A stretch of 64,000 nt of DNA from Yamadazyma tenuis (taxonomy: Eukaryota; Ascomycota; Pichiomycetes; Serinales; Debaryomycetaceae): assembly GCF_029203305.1 (NCBI RefSeq), contig NC_089462.1:186001-250000 (forward strand). The letters are read 5' to 3'. The notes under the pieces are model-generated. The model did no database searches. It had not been told where the DNA came from and worked only from the letters and a program-made list of their open reading frames with translations. The position numbers and the translations under genes were made by a program. This document shows positions 48,601-58,156 of the stretch, one piece after another (position 1 is the first letter of the stretch; each line of letters begins with the position of its first letter).

Positions 48601-49972
48601 ATTGGTATCTAATGAGACTGCTCCTTCTATAACTCCTCAGAATACCAATCCAACCAAGATGTTGAAAAAGAAGAAGTCCTGGCCTTGGATGCGGAACAAT
48701 AATGACGAAAAAGAGAAAATCAGAGAAAGAGAGAGGTCTTTGAGTTCTTCTACTGTTGAGTTGGCTACTGTTCCCGAAACTCCAAAGTTCAGTCCCAGGT
48801 CGGTTTCCTCACCGGAACTTTTCAGTCATACCGACCAACTGGAGGCCTCAAAGCCAAAGGACTCTAAGAAACAGCTAACTCCCGTACAAGTTCAGACCAT
48901 TGTCGAAGAAACGTCGCATGTTTCGAAAGAACCGTTTGTTGGTAAAGAAAACGTTATCAGCAAATTCTTCAAGCGGAAGAGAAGCAATTCACACTCAGTG
49001 GTGCAAGAGAAGCCTTCGAGCAATGACGACGTTATAGTTGATTACGAGTCGGATTCCGACGCCAAGAAGTCTGCCAATATCATCAAGGGTTCTAGGATCT
49101 TCAAGAAGAAGCCTTCAGCAAAGAAAGAAGAACCCAAGAATAAGTTGGGGTTGAAGATCTTAGGGTCTACTGGAACCAATTTGGTCGACAAGACATCACC
49201 AAAAGATAGATCTGAAGGTGACATGGAAGGTGTTGAAACTGATAGTAGTGTGGTAGTGGAGTCGAAGCCCAAGGCCTCTTTGGACAGTTTGGTCGACAAG
49301 TTAAATGGTTCTCAGGAATCGCTTGAGAGCAAACTCAAGACTGAAAAGAAAGACAAAAAGGACAGAAAGAAGAAGAAGGAAGCCAGGGAGAAGAAAGAAG
49401 CCAGAGAGAAGAAAAAAGAACTGGCCAAAGAAGAGCCTACGAAAGAAGAACCGGTTGAAGATCCTAAGGATGCTGATGATAAACTTCTCCAGAGCACTCA
49501 AGAAGTTCAGGAAAAGCTCAAAAAGTCAATCAAAAGAACCTCCAAGGCCAACCAGCCCATTGAGTTCACAGACTCCGCTTTCGGATTCCCGCTTCCGCCT
49601 CCTTCCCAGTCGACATTGATCATGTTAGACTACCGGTTCCCTGTGCATGTAGAAAGAGCCATCTACAGATTGTCGCACTTGAAGCTTGCAAACCCAAAGA
49701 GATCATTGAGAGAACAAGTGCTTCTTTCCAATTTCATGTACGCGTACCTTAACTTAGTGGACCACACGTTACACCTCGAACAGCAAATGAACGGAGATGA
49801 GTCTGTAGTGGATCCAGAAACAGAAAAGTTTGAATCGGAGATGTCGGCAGATCAGTTGGAGCTCGATGAAGAGCTTGAACTCGCAATGGACACCGATGGG
49901 CTCTCGGACACCGACGCTGACATTGACGGCATCGCTACCACCACTTCGTCGGCAGTGTTCTCCCACGCCTAA
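45632..49972 (+). CDS. ZDS1: Zds1/Zds2 family PP2A regulator
   Basis: 1446 aa, mostly disordered and Ser/Pro/Gln-rich. The conserved Zds N-terminal motif surrounds KMVAALKRLSIGNM and DPDLPNEEVDF; the Zds C-terminal domain is LDYRFPVHVERAIYRLSHLKLANPKR then LREQVLLSNFMYAYLNL (about residues 1330-1374), which binds PP2A-Cdc55. Zds proteins hold Cdc55 in the cytoplasm and so time mitotic entry and exit and polarised growth. A Lys/Glu-rich coiled helix (about 1240-1290) precedes the domain. Internal tandem repeats: VQSGPIP (47214-47262) and GQHPQ (47527-47594). An acidic tail follows. Confidence 0.9.
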   Translation: MSHLNPALPPDSQSGQSISNKLHYESAAKEIEQEKKMVAALKRLSIGNMMNYDPDLPNEEVDFLFLFQDTLFDDHEKPKVSRSPSRSPLPSISPPHTASRAETGLNRPKSPETSPGSSASDLNESLDAEELLWVPANMHPEVAPENFKNHVKSTVGEIMERQLSRKNSLKRRSSLLTSISRLDSALETKSPGSSQESSPTKNSPVKTPLPSHGTPPETSTSSSPSHTATSPNHTSPLAIHTNRFSNPSLRELSNELEKLSKLAGRNSTDAVTVARTLSASSLGYTDVEKLAIDELNSSPRSSHVSVDELYDPLSPSSVRTYEDSAFPFDTDAPDIDPMGVNLQFALRRSRRVDYRKQVQSSGLKLQTAKAERISSLRNNLSLGPVPKPAPKKYGTEPYIVAQQPYIVNQVSQYGGSASGSSVDARGERSRSSRSKPQNLHVQTNRSSQKLFSYRNHSLDPTAGPFTKDSPYGSVAPSSPLEEKLPTTKYTQHNLTAKRLSHIKTSPVYPVHPQTSRNMKPQISGHGPMPVQSGPIPVQSGPIPPQTQGSSGSRTPSGGSSQSNDRGHSGNSQQLYQNSQVQGQHPPGQQRSHRHRTQGYPVDHRLSSHGSQPHYKSGYNRQVQYQQYQGHPQVQHPQGQHPQGQHPQGQHPQGQHIAHGQPANSNHRHQPQGQYMPKNYRSSSANQVQKIPGKMIPQNPTRQQVVSQSGSPRQSTFKYSTTEPISDFQVMPDSTVPEGTSPVGKSSNASSRKPVSPKRHRDASPKRRIRNGPNHSVPELISSLNTQLPYSSSTERKLKSSESLPIKPLSQDAIFKSEKLNENLDLLRSEINEFKESLSRSEKIEVVKKPVLINDSTEITENADVDFSFEQSYQDLSFEDKLGIAALDDDEVSLNQRGAMLVDLLGEQPVVVNKGTTDEGLQAEEEVAQEPNTLSELETLKEIDSEEEDLANKVANIDEIDAHEISDQSSVETSPQNDVQLTTNKNESASSLVSNETAPSITPQNTNPTKMLKKKKSWPWMRNNNDEKEKIRERERSLSSSTVELATVPETPKFSPRSVSSPELFSHTDQLEASKPKDSKKQLTPVQVQTIVEETSHVSKEPFVGKENVISKFFKRKRSNSHSVVQEKPSSNDDVIVDYESDSDAKKSANIIKGSRIFKKKPSAKKEEPKNKLGLKILGSTGTNLVDKTSPKDRSEGDMEGVETDSSVVVESKPKASLDSLVDKLNGSQESLESKLKTEKKDKKDRKKKKEAREKKEAREKKKELAKEEPTKEEPVEDPKDADDKLLQSTQEVQEKLKKSIKRTSKANQPIEFTDSAFGFPLPPPSQSTLIMLDYRFPVHVERAIYRLSHLKLANPKRSLREQVLLSNFMYAYLNLVDHTLHLEQQMNGDESVVDPETEKFESEMSADQLELDEELELAMDTDGLSDTDADIDGIATTTSSAVFSHA
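47527..47594. repeat. 15-bp tandem repeat encoding GQHPQ in ZDS1
   Basis: About four near-identical CAGCATCCACAAGGA units, preceded by a diverged one. Preserves frame; likely length-polymorphic. Confidence 0.9.
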
Positions 49973-50141
49973 TTGCCGTGACACTGTATAGTATAAAATA
50001 AACGTACGCAATAGACCAAGCCTCTATCACGCGCGAATCACACGTCTGCGCACCTCGTTTACAAGCAAAAAAAAATAGGGTGATATAAACATTCGCTTTT
50101 TTTTTCACTTGTTCTTTTAAAAGGTTTTTTATAGAGTTACT

Positions 50142-51272
50142 ATGTCAAGAAACTTGGCCTTATTGCTGGCACTGGAAGTGGCTAAACATAATACTGTCAC
50201 TGATGCGTGGGTTACCCTTTACAACCGAAAGGTGTATGACATCACCGGATTTATCAATGAGCATCCCGCTGGTGGTGATATCATCATCCCATATTTAGGA
50301 AAAGATATCACCCAGATTATGGCCGACACCATCTCCCACGAACACTCTGAAAGTGCCTACGATATGTTGGACGAAGAGATGTTGATTGCTTACGTGGCCA
50401 CACCTATTGAGGAAGAAGAAATGTTGAATAACAGAAACCACACTCCGGTAGAAGTCAGATTACAAGACAACAATAACTATGCGTTGGATGAGTTCCACGA
50501 TCACTTACCTGCATTGGATAAGTTATCTATTCAGACCGACTACGAAGCCGATATCAAGAAACACAAATTTTTGGATTTAAGCAAGCCTTTATTCCCTCAG
50601 GTGTTGTTTGGAAACTTTTCTAAAGATTTCTACTTGGAACAAGTTCACAGACCTAGACACTACGGGCAAGGTTCTGCTATGTTCTTTGGTAACTTCTTGG
50701 AACCGTTCACGTTGACTCCATGGTGGATGGTTCCGTTGTGTTGGTTGGCACCCAACTTGTTCATCTTTTACGTGGGGTTTGTCAACCAGAACAAAATCAT
50801 TGCTTTGAGTCTCTGGTTGTTCGGTCTTGGGGTTTGGACCCTTGTCGAGTACTGCTTACATAGATTCTTGTTCCACTTGGACAAGTACTTGCCTGACCAC
50901 CCTATTTCCCTCACGTTACACTTTTCTTTACACGGAGTTCACCACTATTTGCCAATGGATAAATACAGATTGGTATTACCACCAGTTTTATTCATTGTTT
51001 TGGCCTATCCCTTCTACAGGTTGGTGTTTTCTCTCCTTCCATTCTACATGGCGTGCTCGGGATTTGCTGGAGGGACCTTTGGTTATATCATGTACGACTG
51101 TACCCACTATTTTTTGCACCACACCAAGTTACCAGCTTACTTTCAAGAGTTGAAAACCTACCACTTAGAGCACCACTATAAGAACTACGAGTTGGGCTTC
51201 GGCGTCACCTCCAAGTTCTGGGACGTGATTTTCAACACTGAGATCACCGAAACCTTTGAAAAAAGAAACTAA
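50142..51272 (+). CDS. SCS7: Sphingolipid alpha-hydroxylase (fatty acid 2-hydroxylase)
   Basis: 376 aa ER enzyme hydroxylating the very-long-chain fatty acid of ceramide. Cytochrome b5 domain at residues 10-90 with heme His in NEHPAGGD (His41) and SHEHSESAY. The membrane hydroxylase domain has histidine boxes HRFLFHLD, HFSLHGVHHYLPMD, HYFLHH and HLEHHYKN for the di-iron site, with four hydrophobic segments. Two CTG codons lie at residues 9 and 11; read as Ser they give LLSASEV, aligning with LFSKKTV of S. cerevisiae Scs7. Confidence 0.95.
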   Translation: MSRNLALLLALEVAKHNTVTDAWVTLYNRKVYDITGFINEHPAGGDIIIPYLGKDITQIMADTISHEHSESAYDMLDEEMLIAYVATPIEEEEMLNNRNHTPVEVRLQDNNNYALDEFHDHLPALDKLSIQTDYEADIKKHKFLDLSKPLFPQVLFGNFSKDFYLEQVHRPRHYGQGSAMFFGNFLEPFTLTPWWMVPLCWLAPNLFIFYVGFVNQNKIIALSLWLFGLGVWTLVEYCLHRFLFHLDKYLPDHPISLTLHFSLHGVHHYLPMDKYRLVLPPVLFIVLAYPFYRLVFSLLPFYMACSGFAGGTFGYIMYDCTHYFLHHTKLPAYFQELKTYHLEHHYKNYELGFGVTSKFWDVIFNTEITETFEKRN

Positions 51273-51309
51273 TTCATTCATGCTTGTTTATGCCAATGTA
51301 CCTAATAAT

Positions 51310-52710
51310 TCAGAAATCTACCAAATATTCGTATTCATCGATGCGCAATCCACCGTGTTGCAAGGCAAACTCTGGGAACTCCTCGTCATTCTTGGGGGCC
51401 TTGAAGTGCCGTTTCCCCTTTTTGTATACCCCATCTCTATTGTATCCCTTGTTCCAAGAAAGGGTATTGTCTCGCTCTTTTTGGGCTAGGAGTTCCATAA
51501 AGATTTTTCGTTTGTTCGCAGCCACTTCCTTTACTGCTTGCTTCTGCTGAAGAATGAACTCAGGGGTCATGTTTGACTTCTTGGTGACTTTCTTGTGTTG
51601 CAAGCGCTGGAGGTAATCATAGTAACTGAAGTTTACCGATGAGTTTGTTGGAGCATCTTCCTCTTCATTTTCACTTTCACCAGCAAGCCTATAGTTGTAC
51701 TTCATGTGGAGGAACATGTCCTCACACTTGGTATAGAACTCGTTTGACCCTGTGCTGGGGAGGGTTGGTTTGGCTATCAACTGCTCTGAAATGAGTATAT
51801 CCTGCCACGTGAAAAGCCCATGTCTATGGGGGTTTGTGTCGTCTTTATGGCTGAGTTTTGCCAACTCTCGAGTGAGATCATCTACTTTTCCTGCGAGACA
51901 TTTGGCCATTTGGTCGGTGGCCGGAGTATCCATCTTAGTAGTCATTTGCTGGCCCTTTCTTAGGTTCATGCGGTTGAGCTTTTTGGAAATTGCTCGTTCA
52001 AGTAAAGCCTTCATTTCCAAGTACAAATCGGCATTGTGGTCGCTTCGCTTTTGTACAAACTTGATCCGCCTCAACGGGTTAATGGAGTCCAGCTCCTCTT
52101 CTGCGTCAGTGTCAGACGCGTCGGAGACGCGAAGTGTTCCGATGGTTTCATCCTCGTCCGAGTCGTTGTTGTTGGGTTCCACGCCATTTTCATCACCATT
52201 TTCATCACCTTTCTCATCGTCTAACCAGTCTAATTCCTCAACCTCACCATCCAGCTCTTCTTCACTACCACCGTCGGCACCAGCAGAAAAATACTCGGAC
52301 TCAGAGCTGTCGTCTGAATCCACCTCTCGCACTGGGCGTTTTCTTGAAGGTGGAGCATCAGTTTGGCCATGGCGTAGTTTGCGAGATCCTCGTGTTATCG
52401 GTAGCACGGGCTCTGTAGCCAAGTTGTTGGGGGTAAAACGCGTAAAACGCGCCTCCACCGCACTTTGTACCACTTCCGGTTCGAACCTTATGCCCCTGAT
52501 GTTCGCCACGTCTGTATATTCAAATTGGGTTCGAGGATCAGGCACTCGGTCAACACTCAAAGGCCATTGAGTATACCGCCAGTATGGGAACACCGGGTGT
52601 AAATTGTGCATTAATGCGGTAGAATAGAGATGTGTAGCGAGGTCTCTCCTGTGGCTCTTTTCCAACAGGCCCAAAAGCCGTCGATATTCACTAATGTCTG
52701 TCTCGGGCAT
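51310..52710 (-). CDS. RRN9: Rrn9-like RNA polymerase I upstream activation factor subunit
   Basis: 466 aa from MPETDISEYRRLLGLLEKSHRRDL; 29 in-frame upstream residues lie in the URA5 promoter and are rejected. The Rrn9-type N-terminal block LLGLLEKSHRRDLATHLYST then WPLSVDRVPDP (residues 9-60) is the reason for the call. An acidic middle (DDSSESEYF, EELDWLDDEKGDE) and a C-terminal FTWQDILISEQLI with EDMFLHMKYNYRL follow. Rrn9 is part of UAF, which bridges TBP and the rDNA promoter. Recognition is from memory of the domain, so confidence is moderate. Confidence 0.6.
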   Translation of the reverse strand: MPETDISEYRRLLGLLEKSHRRDLATHLYSTALMHNLHPVFPYWRYTQWPLSVDRVPDPRTQFEYTDVANIRGIRFEPEVVQSAVEARFTRFTPNNLATEPVLPITRGSRKLRHGQTDAPPSRKRPVREVDSDDSSESEYFSAGADGGSEEELDGEVEELDWLDDEKGDENGDENGVEPNNNDSDEDETIGTLRVSDASDTDAEEELDSINPLRRIKFVQKRSDHNADLYLEMKALLERAISKKLNRMNLRKGQQMTTKMDTPATDQMAKCLAGKVDDLTRELAKLSHKDDTNPHRHGLFTWQDILISEQLIAKPTLPSTGSNEFYTKCEDMFLHMKYNYRLAGESENEEEDAPTNSSVNFSYYDYLQRLQHKKVTKKSNMTPEFILQQKQAVKEVAANKRKIFMELLAQKERDNTLSWNKGYNRDGVYKKGKRHFKAPKNDEEFPEFALQHGGLRIDEYEYLVDF

Positions 52711-52905
52711 GTTGGTATTGTTGTTTGTAGAAGTTGAGCGACATCCATCGCGATTCGCGCGACATCTGGCACCCACGACATCTTCCCATCTACACATCCC
52801 ACTCGCACCAAAAAAACTTTTCGTCTCTCTCTTCCTTCTTCTTTTCTCTTTCCTCTCCTCTTCTCTTTCTTTGTAGTCTCTGTTAAGCTCCTTTCATCAG
52901 TCGCT

Positions 52906-53565
52906 ATGCAATCCTTTTCCGCCGAGTTTTTAGACATTTCCTTGGAGTCCAAAGCCTTGATCTTTGGTGAGTTCACCTTAAAATCAGGTAGAAAGTCCCC
53001 ATATTTTTTCAACGCAGGTCTTTTGAACACAGGAAAACGGTTGTCGGCTTTGGCTACCGCTTATGCCAAGGCCATCATCACTTCAGGCATCAAGTTCGAC
53101 GTGCTCTTTGGCCCTGCTTACAAGGGTATTCCGTTAGCTTCCATCACTGTGGTCAAGTTGGCTGAATTAGAACCTGAAACTTACGGTAACATCGAATATG
53201 CCTTCAACAGAAAGGAGAAAAAGGACCATGGAGAAGGTGGCTCCATTGTTGGAGCTTCGATCGAAAACAAGAAGGTGTTGATCATTGACGATGTGATTAC
53301 TGCTGGAACTGCTATCAGAGAAGCATTTGATATCATCGAAAATGCCAACGGAACCCCGGCTGGATGTATCATTGCCTTGGACAGACAAGAGACGAGTCCC
53401 GGATCAGACGTGTCAACCACCCAAGCGGTGGCCAAAGAGTTTAATGTGCCAGTGGTTTCCATCACTTGTTTGGACGACATCATCACTCACTTGAAGGGCA
53501 AGATTTCGGCAGACGAGCTCGAGATGATCCAGGAATACAGAAAGAACTATAGTCCTAAGGCGTAA
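52906..53565 (+). CDS. URA5: Orotate phosphoribosyltransferase
   Basis: 219 aa; makes orotidine 5'-phosphate from orotate and PRPP in pyrimidine synthesis. Visible: FTLKSGRKSPYFFNAG, FGPAYKGIPLA, the catalytic loop around RKEKKDHGEGG and the PRPP motif VLIIDDVITAGTA. Typical length. Promoter of 195 bp shared with the RRN9-like gene, with a long pyrimidine tract (about 52818-52870). Confidence 0.97.
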   Translation: MQSFSAEFLDISLESKALIFGEFTLKSGRKSPYFFNAGLLNTGKRLSALATAYAKAIITSGIKFDVLFGPAYKGIPLASITVVKLAELEPETYGNIEYAFNRKEKKDHGEGGSIVGASIENKKVLIIDDVITAGTAIREAFDIIENANGTPAGCIIALDRQETSPGSDVSTTQAVAKEFNVPVVSITCLDDIITHLKGKISADELEMIQEYRKNYSPKA

Positions 53566-53610
53566 TGTATAGATATGTGTATTAAATTCAGGTGCTTGTG
53601 CTCTGTTCAC

Positions 53611-54423
53611 TCAAGCTCTTATTTTCTTGATCTTCTTTTTGGGGGCCTTGGGAGCAGCAGCTATGGCCGGAGCCTCGGGGCGGGGTGCATATATACCTTG
53701 TGTCATAGGATGCTTCATGGTGAAGGGCGAATGTACCGGTACAATTGTGTTCATCTTGAATCCTCTAACTTTAGGTATTTTTTCAGGTGTGAATCCAACC
53801 ATGTACTCTTCAGGTATGGGGTGTCCACTACTAGCGCTTACACTGTTCAAAGTGGTGGGGTGGGTTTTCAAGTACTTTCCAATAGCGTTCAACACCTGTC
53901 GTTTGTTTTTCACAAACTCGTCGATTGGCTCGCCGTTTTTTCTCAACAACACCTTCACTCTTCCAGGGTTTCCAAAGTCCCGGGGATGTGTCCTATCCAA
54001 CTCTAACAATACTGGAAATTGTAAGAACCGACAAGCATCACCGATGGTTAAGGCCAAGGGGTTTTCCACCGCATTTTCTTCAGACACTCTTCTTCCCTGT
54101 TTGTGGCTCCTGTTCTTGTCAAAATAACAAGGATATATGGTTTGGTAGGCTTTGAATTCCCGTTTTTCTTCGTCAGTGAACAGTTTGGGGTCCCTGATTG
54201 CATCCAGGGCGATTCCTCCGGGAGAGGTTGCTGGGGGTTTTGCAGATGGTACAGGTATATTGGGGAATAAAGATGGCTCCAGGTCTTGTGATCGTGTAAC
54301 GGTAGGCTGAGCTCTCAAGGGGGCTATGGGTGTGTTCAACGAAGGATCAAACTGCGCGAGGTCCATGTCCATATTATCGATGTCATCGTCATCTACTTCC
54401 TCTAATACTGGTCTTCTTGACAT
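53611..54423 (-). CDS. SEC65: Signal recognition particle subunit Sec65 (SRP19)
   Basis: 270 aa from [19 protein letters not shown]; upstream in-frame residues are rejected because they cross the divergent promoter. The SRP19 domain, [17 protein letters not shown] through [12 protein letters not shown] to LNAIGKYL (about 115-215), binds SRP RNA. The C-terminal basic tail ([12 protein letters not shown]) is typical. The unstructured acidic N-terminus is as in yeast Sec65. AGAAGTCGCA lies about 55 bp upstream. Confidence 0.93.
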   Translation of the reverse strand: MSRRPVLEEVDDDDIDNMDMDLAQFDPSLNTPIAPLRAQPTVTRSQDLEPSLFPNIPVPSAKPPATSPGGIALDAIRDPKLFTDEEKREFKAYQTIYPCYFDKNRSHKQGRRVSEENAVENPLALTIGDACRFLQFPVLLELDRTHPRDFGNPGRVKVLLRKNGEPIDEFVKNKRQVLNAIGKYLKTHPTTLNSVSASSGHPIPEEYMVGFTPEKIPKVRGFKMNTIVPVHSPFTMKHPMTQGIYAPRPEAPAIAAAPKAPKKKIKKIRA

Positions 54424-54548
54424 GATTGTGTGAAAGGTTGGGTAAGATGAACGACGAAGTTTTTCAGCGCGCACCAGAAGTCGCACATTCGAAATTGCAG
54501 TCTCACTATCTTTCGCAATTAGCTTAAGATAACTCCTTCACCACATAA

Positions 54549-55931
54549 ATGGAGTCTTCAGACCAAACCCCCCGGGTACTCAAACAGTGTTTGGAGTTGT
54601 TCGACTCCCCCAAGCACGAGCAGTATTCCATGCCCATTGAGGTGAACATCCGCGACAAATATAATCACCACCCAGACATCCAGTACTTCAAGAGCATCAA
54701 GAGTAGAAACCATTTTACTTATCACAAATACAAGAGAACCCCCACCAAAAGTGCCCCAGCTCTGCTATCGTTAATAAGTGACTTTGACCCCTTCCTGAGG
54801 ACGCTTCTCCTTGAGCGGTTGTCCACATTTCTGTCACTAAATTGGAGCATTCCTCTTGATACTGATCATGAACTTAATGAACTTAAATGTGCCCAGAACG
54901 GATGGAAGTGTATTTCAATTGCTATCAATAACGTTTCCAAAAACCATTTGTTATGCACATCATGTAAGAAACTTCTAAGTCTTCGGTTTAATGAATTTAG
55001 TGAAGAACTGTCTGAACTTGACTTGAAGAACTGTGAAGATCTCAACTGCTATTTGGCAGAGGAGTATATCCACCAAGTGAAAAATGCTGGCCATAGCGTC
55101 AATTGTCCGTGGCGCAACTTCGAGACTCCTTTGGAAGGAGTATACTATGTCAAACCGTTCATTGAGTCTACTAATGAGACTCTCATCAATACCTACTTGT
55201 CGTGCCTAAAGAGCTTGGTCGATAATCACCGCATAATAGCAGATAAGCAAGGCATGTTTACGAGCACTAGTCCTAGCTCCGAGCGCTTGAAGGCGTTTGT
55301 ACGCGTGTCCAATAACTGGATACTCAAGCGGTACTATGGTGATAACAAGACTGATAAGAGTATGATTCTTGATCATATACCATCGTGGATATACGATATC
55401 AGCTTGCATGGCTGGGACTTGAAAGTCCAGTCGTTTTCAAACCACCTCGTTCTCTTCTTGGTGTGTTCAGACTGCAACAAGAAAGTGTTTCTTGACTACA
55501 GGCAGCATCCACCCATCAACAAGGATATACCGCATGTACCTGTTTCTACTGGCTTGGACTTGTCGACATCCAAGATTCTCACTCCCGTGAAGTACCCTTC
55601 CAACTTAACAAGCTCTGTTTTCACCAAAAGCTGCTATGATATCGTAGAAGAAGAGGAAGAAGAGGAAGAAATTATAGACTTATACTCCCAACATAAGTGT
55701 TGGTGTTCGAGGAAATTGGTTTGGAACAATCAGGAACGTATTTCTGATTATTTATTCAACTTGATAATTCGGATGGAAACAAGAATTGGGCCTGATGGAG
55801 AATATCTAGGGGAAACTGACTCAACAATGTACACTGATGATGAATCTTGTAAACGAAGAGTAAGTTTCGATGTTGCAGACGGGTTGGAGAGATTGAACAA
55901 GTTACGCAAATTGTATTTAGTTGATGATTGA
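54549..55931 (+). CDS. PML39: C3HC zinc-finger nuclear basket protein (Pml39/ZC3HC1 type)
   Basis: 460 aa. The first BIR-like zinc module runs GWKCISIAINNVSKNHLLCTSC (about 117-138) to the ligands HQVKNAGHSVNCPWR; a second lies in WDLKVQSFSNHLVLFLVCSDC with a late HKCWC. This C-x2-C...H-x3-C-W arrangement is that of yeast Pml39 and human ZC3HC1/NIPA, which tether Mlp/TPR at the nuclear pore basket. Divergent from SEC65 by 125 bp. Confidence 0.68.
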   Translation: MESSDQTPRVLKQCLELFDSPKHEQYSMPIEVNIRDKYNHHPDIQYFKSIKSRNHFTYHKYKRTPTKSAPALLSLISDFDPFLRTLLLERLSTFLSLNWSIPLDTDHELNELKCAQNGWKCISIAINNVSKNHLLCTSCKKLLSLRFNEFSEELSELDLKNCEDLNCYLAEEYIHQVKNAGHSVNCPWRNFETPLEGVYYVKPFIESTNETLINTYLSCLKSLVDNHRIIADKQGMFTSTSPSSERLKAFVRVSNNWILKRYYGDNKTDKSMILDHIPSWIYDISLHGWDLKVQSFSNHLVLFLVCSDCNKKVFLDYRQHPPINKDIPHVPVSTGLDLSTSKILTPVKYPSNLTSSVFTKSCYDIVEEEEEEEEIIDLYSQHKCWCSRKLVWNNQERISDYLFNLIIRMETRIGPDGEYLGETDSTMYTDDESCKRRVSFDVADGLERLNKLRKLYLVDD

Positions 55932-55996
55932 TGACATTTCTTTATAAATAAACAATAACCGCAAAGGGCTGAAAGCAAAATGAAGTGAAAATAGGG

Positions 55997-58156
55997 CTAT
56001 ACGTTATTAGGAGGTTCACTGTAATCCAAGATCTCGATAAAGGTTTCCTCTCTGTCGTTAATACTTCTTTGGACGGCGGCCACACAACGGTTGAAATCAA
56101 ATCTTACTTGCCAGATCCCACCAGTAACATCGGCAAGTATGTCTTTGACGAATTTTCCTTTACGAATGTCCCAAAGCTTCAACATTCGTTCGCTTCCGCT
56201 GATGATTCTTAAGGCATCGTGTTGAAAACAGGTTATAGCCGCACTGTGACCTTCAAGTTTGCTATAATTCTCGCCAGTTTTGGGGTTCCAAACTCTTAAA
56301 GTAGTATCGGCAGCGGCAGAAACCAAGTAGTCCTTGCTCAATTCCAACAACCCTACCAATGAACCATGACCCTTCAAAGTGTGCAATAATTCACCAGTAT
56401 CAACATTCCATATGTTAATAGTCGAGTCCATTGAGCCAGAATAACAGATTTTATTCTTGTAGTCCAAAACTGTCGAATATATTCTATCCACATGTCCAGC
56501 TAATACTTGAACACAGGTCCCACCTCTCATTAAATCCCATACTCTGACAGTAGCATCATAGGAGCCACTAACAATTAAGTTTCCATACGCAGACACCGAT
56601 CTGACCGACTGGGTGTGTCCCACCAACACCTTCATGAGGAACGGGTTGTTGATGTCAGAACTGTCGTATGTCATACATGGAATGCCGTCGTCCTCATCAG
56701 TATCGGGTATTATGGGCAATCTCCAGACATTCAAGTTGTGATCTCTCGAGCCAGTCACAAGCAACGGAACCGAAGGAAATATTATATCATTACCAGACTC
56801 GTCTCTTCCGATTTTCACTGGGTGTAAGATATCCAAGCATCTCACGGTGGAGGTGTGTCCTTTGAAGATATGCGTACACTTTCCAGTCCGAATATTCCAG
56901 ATTCTGACTGTCCGATCGGTGGCACCACTAACCAAGGTGTTGCCGGTATACTTCAAGGCCCAGACACCACCTTCGTGGCCCTTTAGTACCTTGAGCAACG
57001 CCCCGGTCTTGGTGTCATGAACATTGATGAGTCTGTCATCCACACCAGTGATGATCTTTTCATCATCATGCTGTAAGCACGTTACAACGTTATTACCTTG
57101 ACTGGGCACCTTGATACTGATACGTTTGGGCTCGTACTTGGGGTTCATCCACCGGTTGTAGATAGTCAATCTCTTTTTGTATAGAAGTTGAGCAATATTT
57201 AGTTCCGAATTGGCAGCAGGATCGGCCCATTCGCTAATCAACTGGTCAGGGTTGGCGATTTCACGCTCGATATCTTCAGGAGATTCCATCAACCGGTCCT
57301 TCTTGAGCAATTCCACCCACACGTTGGAACCATTCACTACCCGGTTCCATTTACGGTTGACTAGGGCAAGGTTGAATAAAGATTTGTGGTCCAACTGGTC
57401 AAGAATCTTACGGGTGATTTCCAGCGGGAAGTTGGTCAAAAGATCCCGTTTCAAGTTGTGGAAGATGGTGTTACCCAACGAACTCAAAGTCAACCGGTTG
57501 ACGTTCTGTAACAACTTAAACACCAAATGATTTTGGTTCCTTTCGGTAAGAAACAACGACAAGTTCTGGATGAGGTTGATCAAATCTCCCTGGGACGTGG
57601 GAACGTTGGCCAACAAGTCTTCGATGGGGTCAGGTAAGTCCTGCTTCATACCGCTGTGGACGGGAGACGCACTGGGCGAGGGCAAGGGAAGTTGTTGTGG
57701 TTGCTCCTCCATGTCGGACACAGGGGTATTTGTGGCGGTGTGACCGGCGTCAGGGGTCCGGGGTTGTACCGACACCACGTCGTTGAGTCCATCGGTCGAA
57801 CTCATCATGTTATTTTCATGATGGTGAGAGTCGGGAAATGTAGGAGTAAGCGTGGTCATAGGCGACAAAACTGTCAACCTTCTCTTGGGAGGATGGAAGG
57901 ACGTTTGGCTCAACTGCGATATGCTCATATCGGTGTCGGACAGAATCATATCGTCACTTTCGTTGATATCTTCTTCCAAAATAGTGTCTCCGTCTCGAAT
58001 ACGTTTTCTGTTCTCACGGTTGTGCTGAGCAAGACTAAGCTTCAGATACTCGTTTTGAAGCCAGAAGTCCGATAACCGGGCCGCCGGGTTGGACACACTG
58101 TACTCGTGTTTGGCCGGCACGTTCTGCAACGGGAACATTGGTGGGGTGTTAGACAT
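55997..58156 (-). CDS. CDC4: F-box/WD40 substrate receptor of SCF (Cdc4)
   Basis: 719 aa. A low-complexity N-terminus, then an F-box (DLLTNFPLEITRKILDQLDHKSLFNLALVNRKWNRVV, about 240-280), a linker (KRISIKVPSQGNNVVTCLQ) and eight WD repeats (GHEGGVWAL, GHTSTVRCLDI, GHTQSVRSV, GHVDRIYSTV, GHGSLVGLL, GHSAAITCF and others) that recognise Cdc4 phosphodegrons. It targets Sic1-like and Gcn4-like proteins for ubiquitination. It depends on CAND1-type exchange, encoded at 31-34 kb. Confidence 0.94.
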   Translation of the reverse strand: MSNTPPMFPLQNVPAKHEYSVSNPAARLSDFWLQNEYLKLSLAQHNRENRKRIRDGDTILEEDINESDDMILSDTDMSISQLSQTSFHPPKRRLTVLSPMTTLTPTFPDSHHHENNMMSSTDGLNDVVSVQPRTPDAGHTATNTPVSDMEEQPQQLPLPSPSASPVHSGMKQDLPDPIEDLLANVPTSQGDLINLIQNLSLFLTERNQNHLVFKLLQNVNRLTLSSLGNTIFHNLKRDLLTNFPLEITRKILDQLDHKSLFNLALVNRKWNRVVNGSNVWVELLKKDRLMESPEDIEREIANPDQLISEWADPAANSELNIAQLLYKKRLTIYNRWMNPKYEPKRISIKVPSQGNNVVTCLQHDDEKIITGVDDRLINVHDTKTGALLKVLKGHEGGVWALKYTGNTLVSGATDRTVRIWNIRTGKCTHIFKGHTSTVRCLDILHPVKIGRDESGNDIIFPSVPLLVTGSRDHNLNVWRLPIIPDTDEDDGIPCMTYDSSDINNPFLMKVLVGHTQSVRSVSAYGNLIVSGSYDATVRVWDLMRGGTCVQVLAGHVDRIYSTVLDYKNKICYSGSMDSTINIWNVDTGELLHTLKGHGSLVGLLELSKDYLVSAAADTTLRVWNPKTGENYSKLEGHSAAITCFQHDALRIISGSERMLKLWDIRKGKFVKDILADVTGGIWQVRFDFNRCVAAVQRSINDREETFIEILDYSEPPNNV

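Noticed and set aside
49312..49501. Hydrophobic minus-strand ORFs opposite the ZDS1 Lys/Glu helix
   Set aside because: Antisense of AAG/GAA-rich codons always reads as Leu/Phe/Ser; not a gene.
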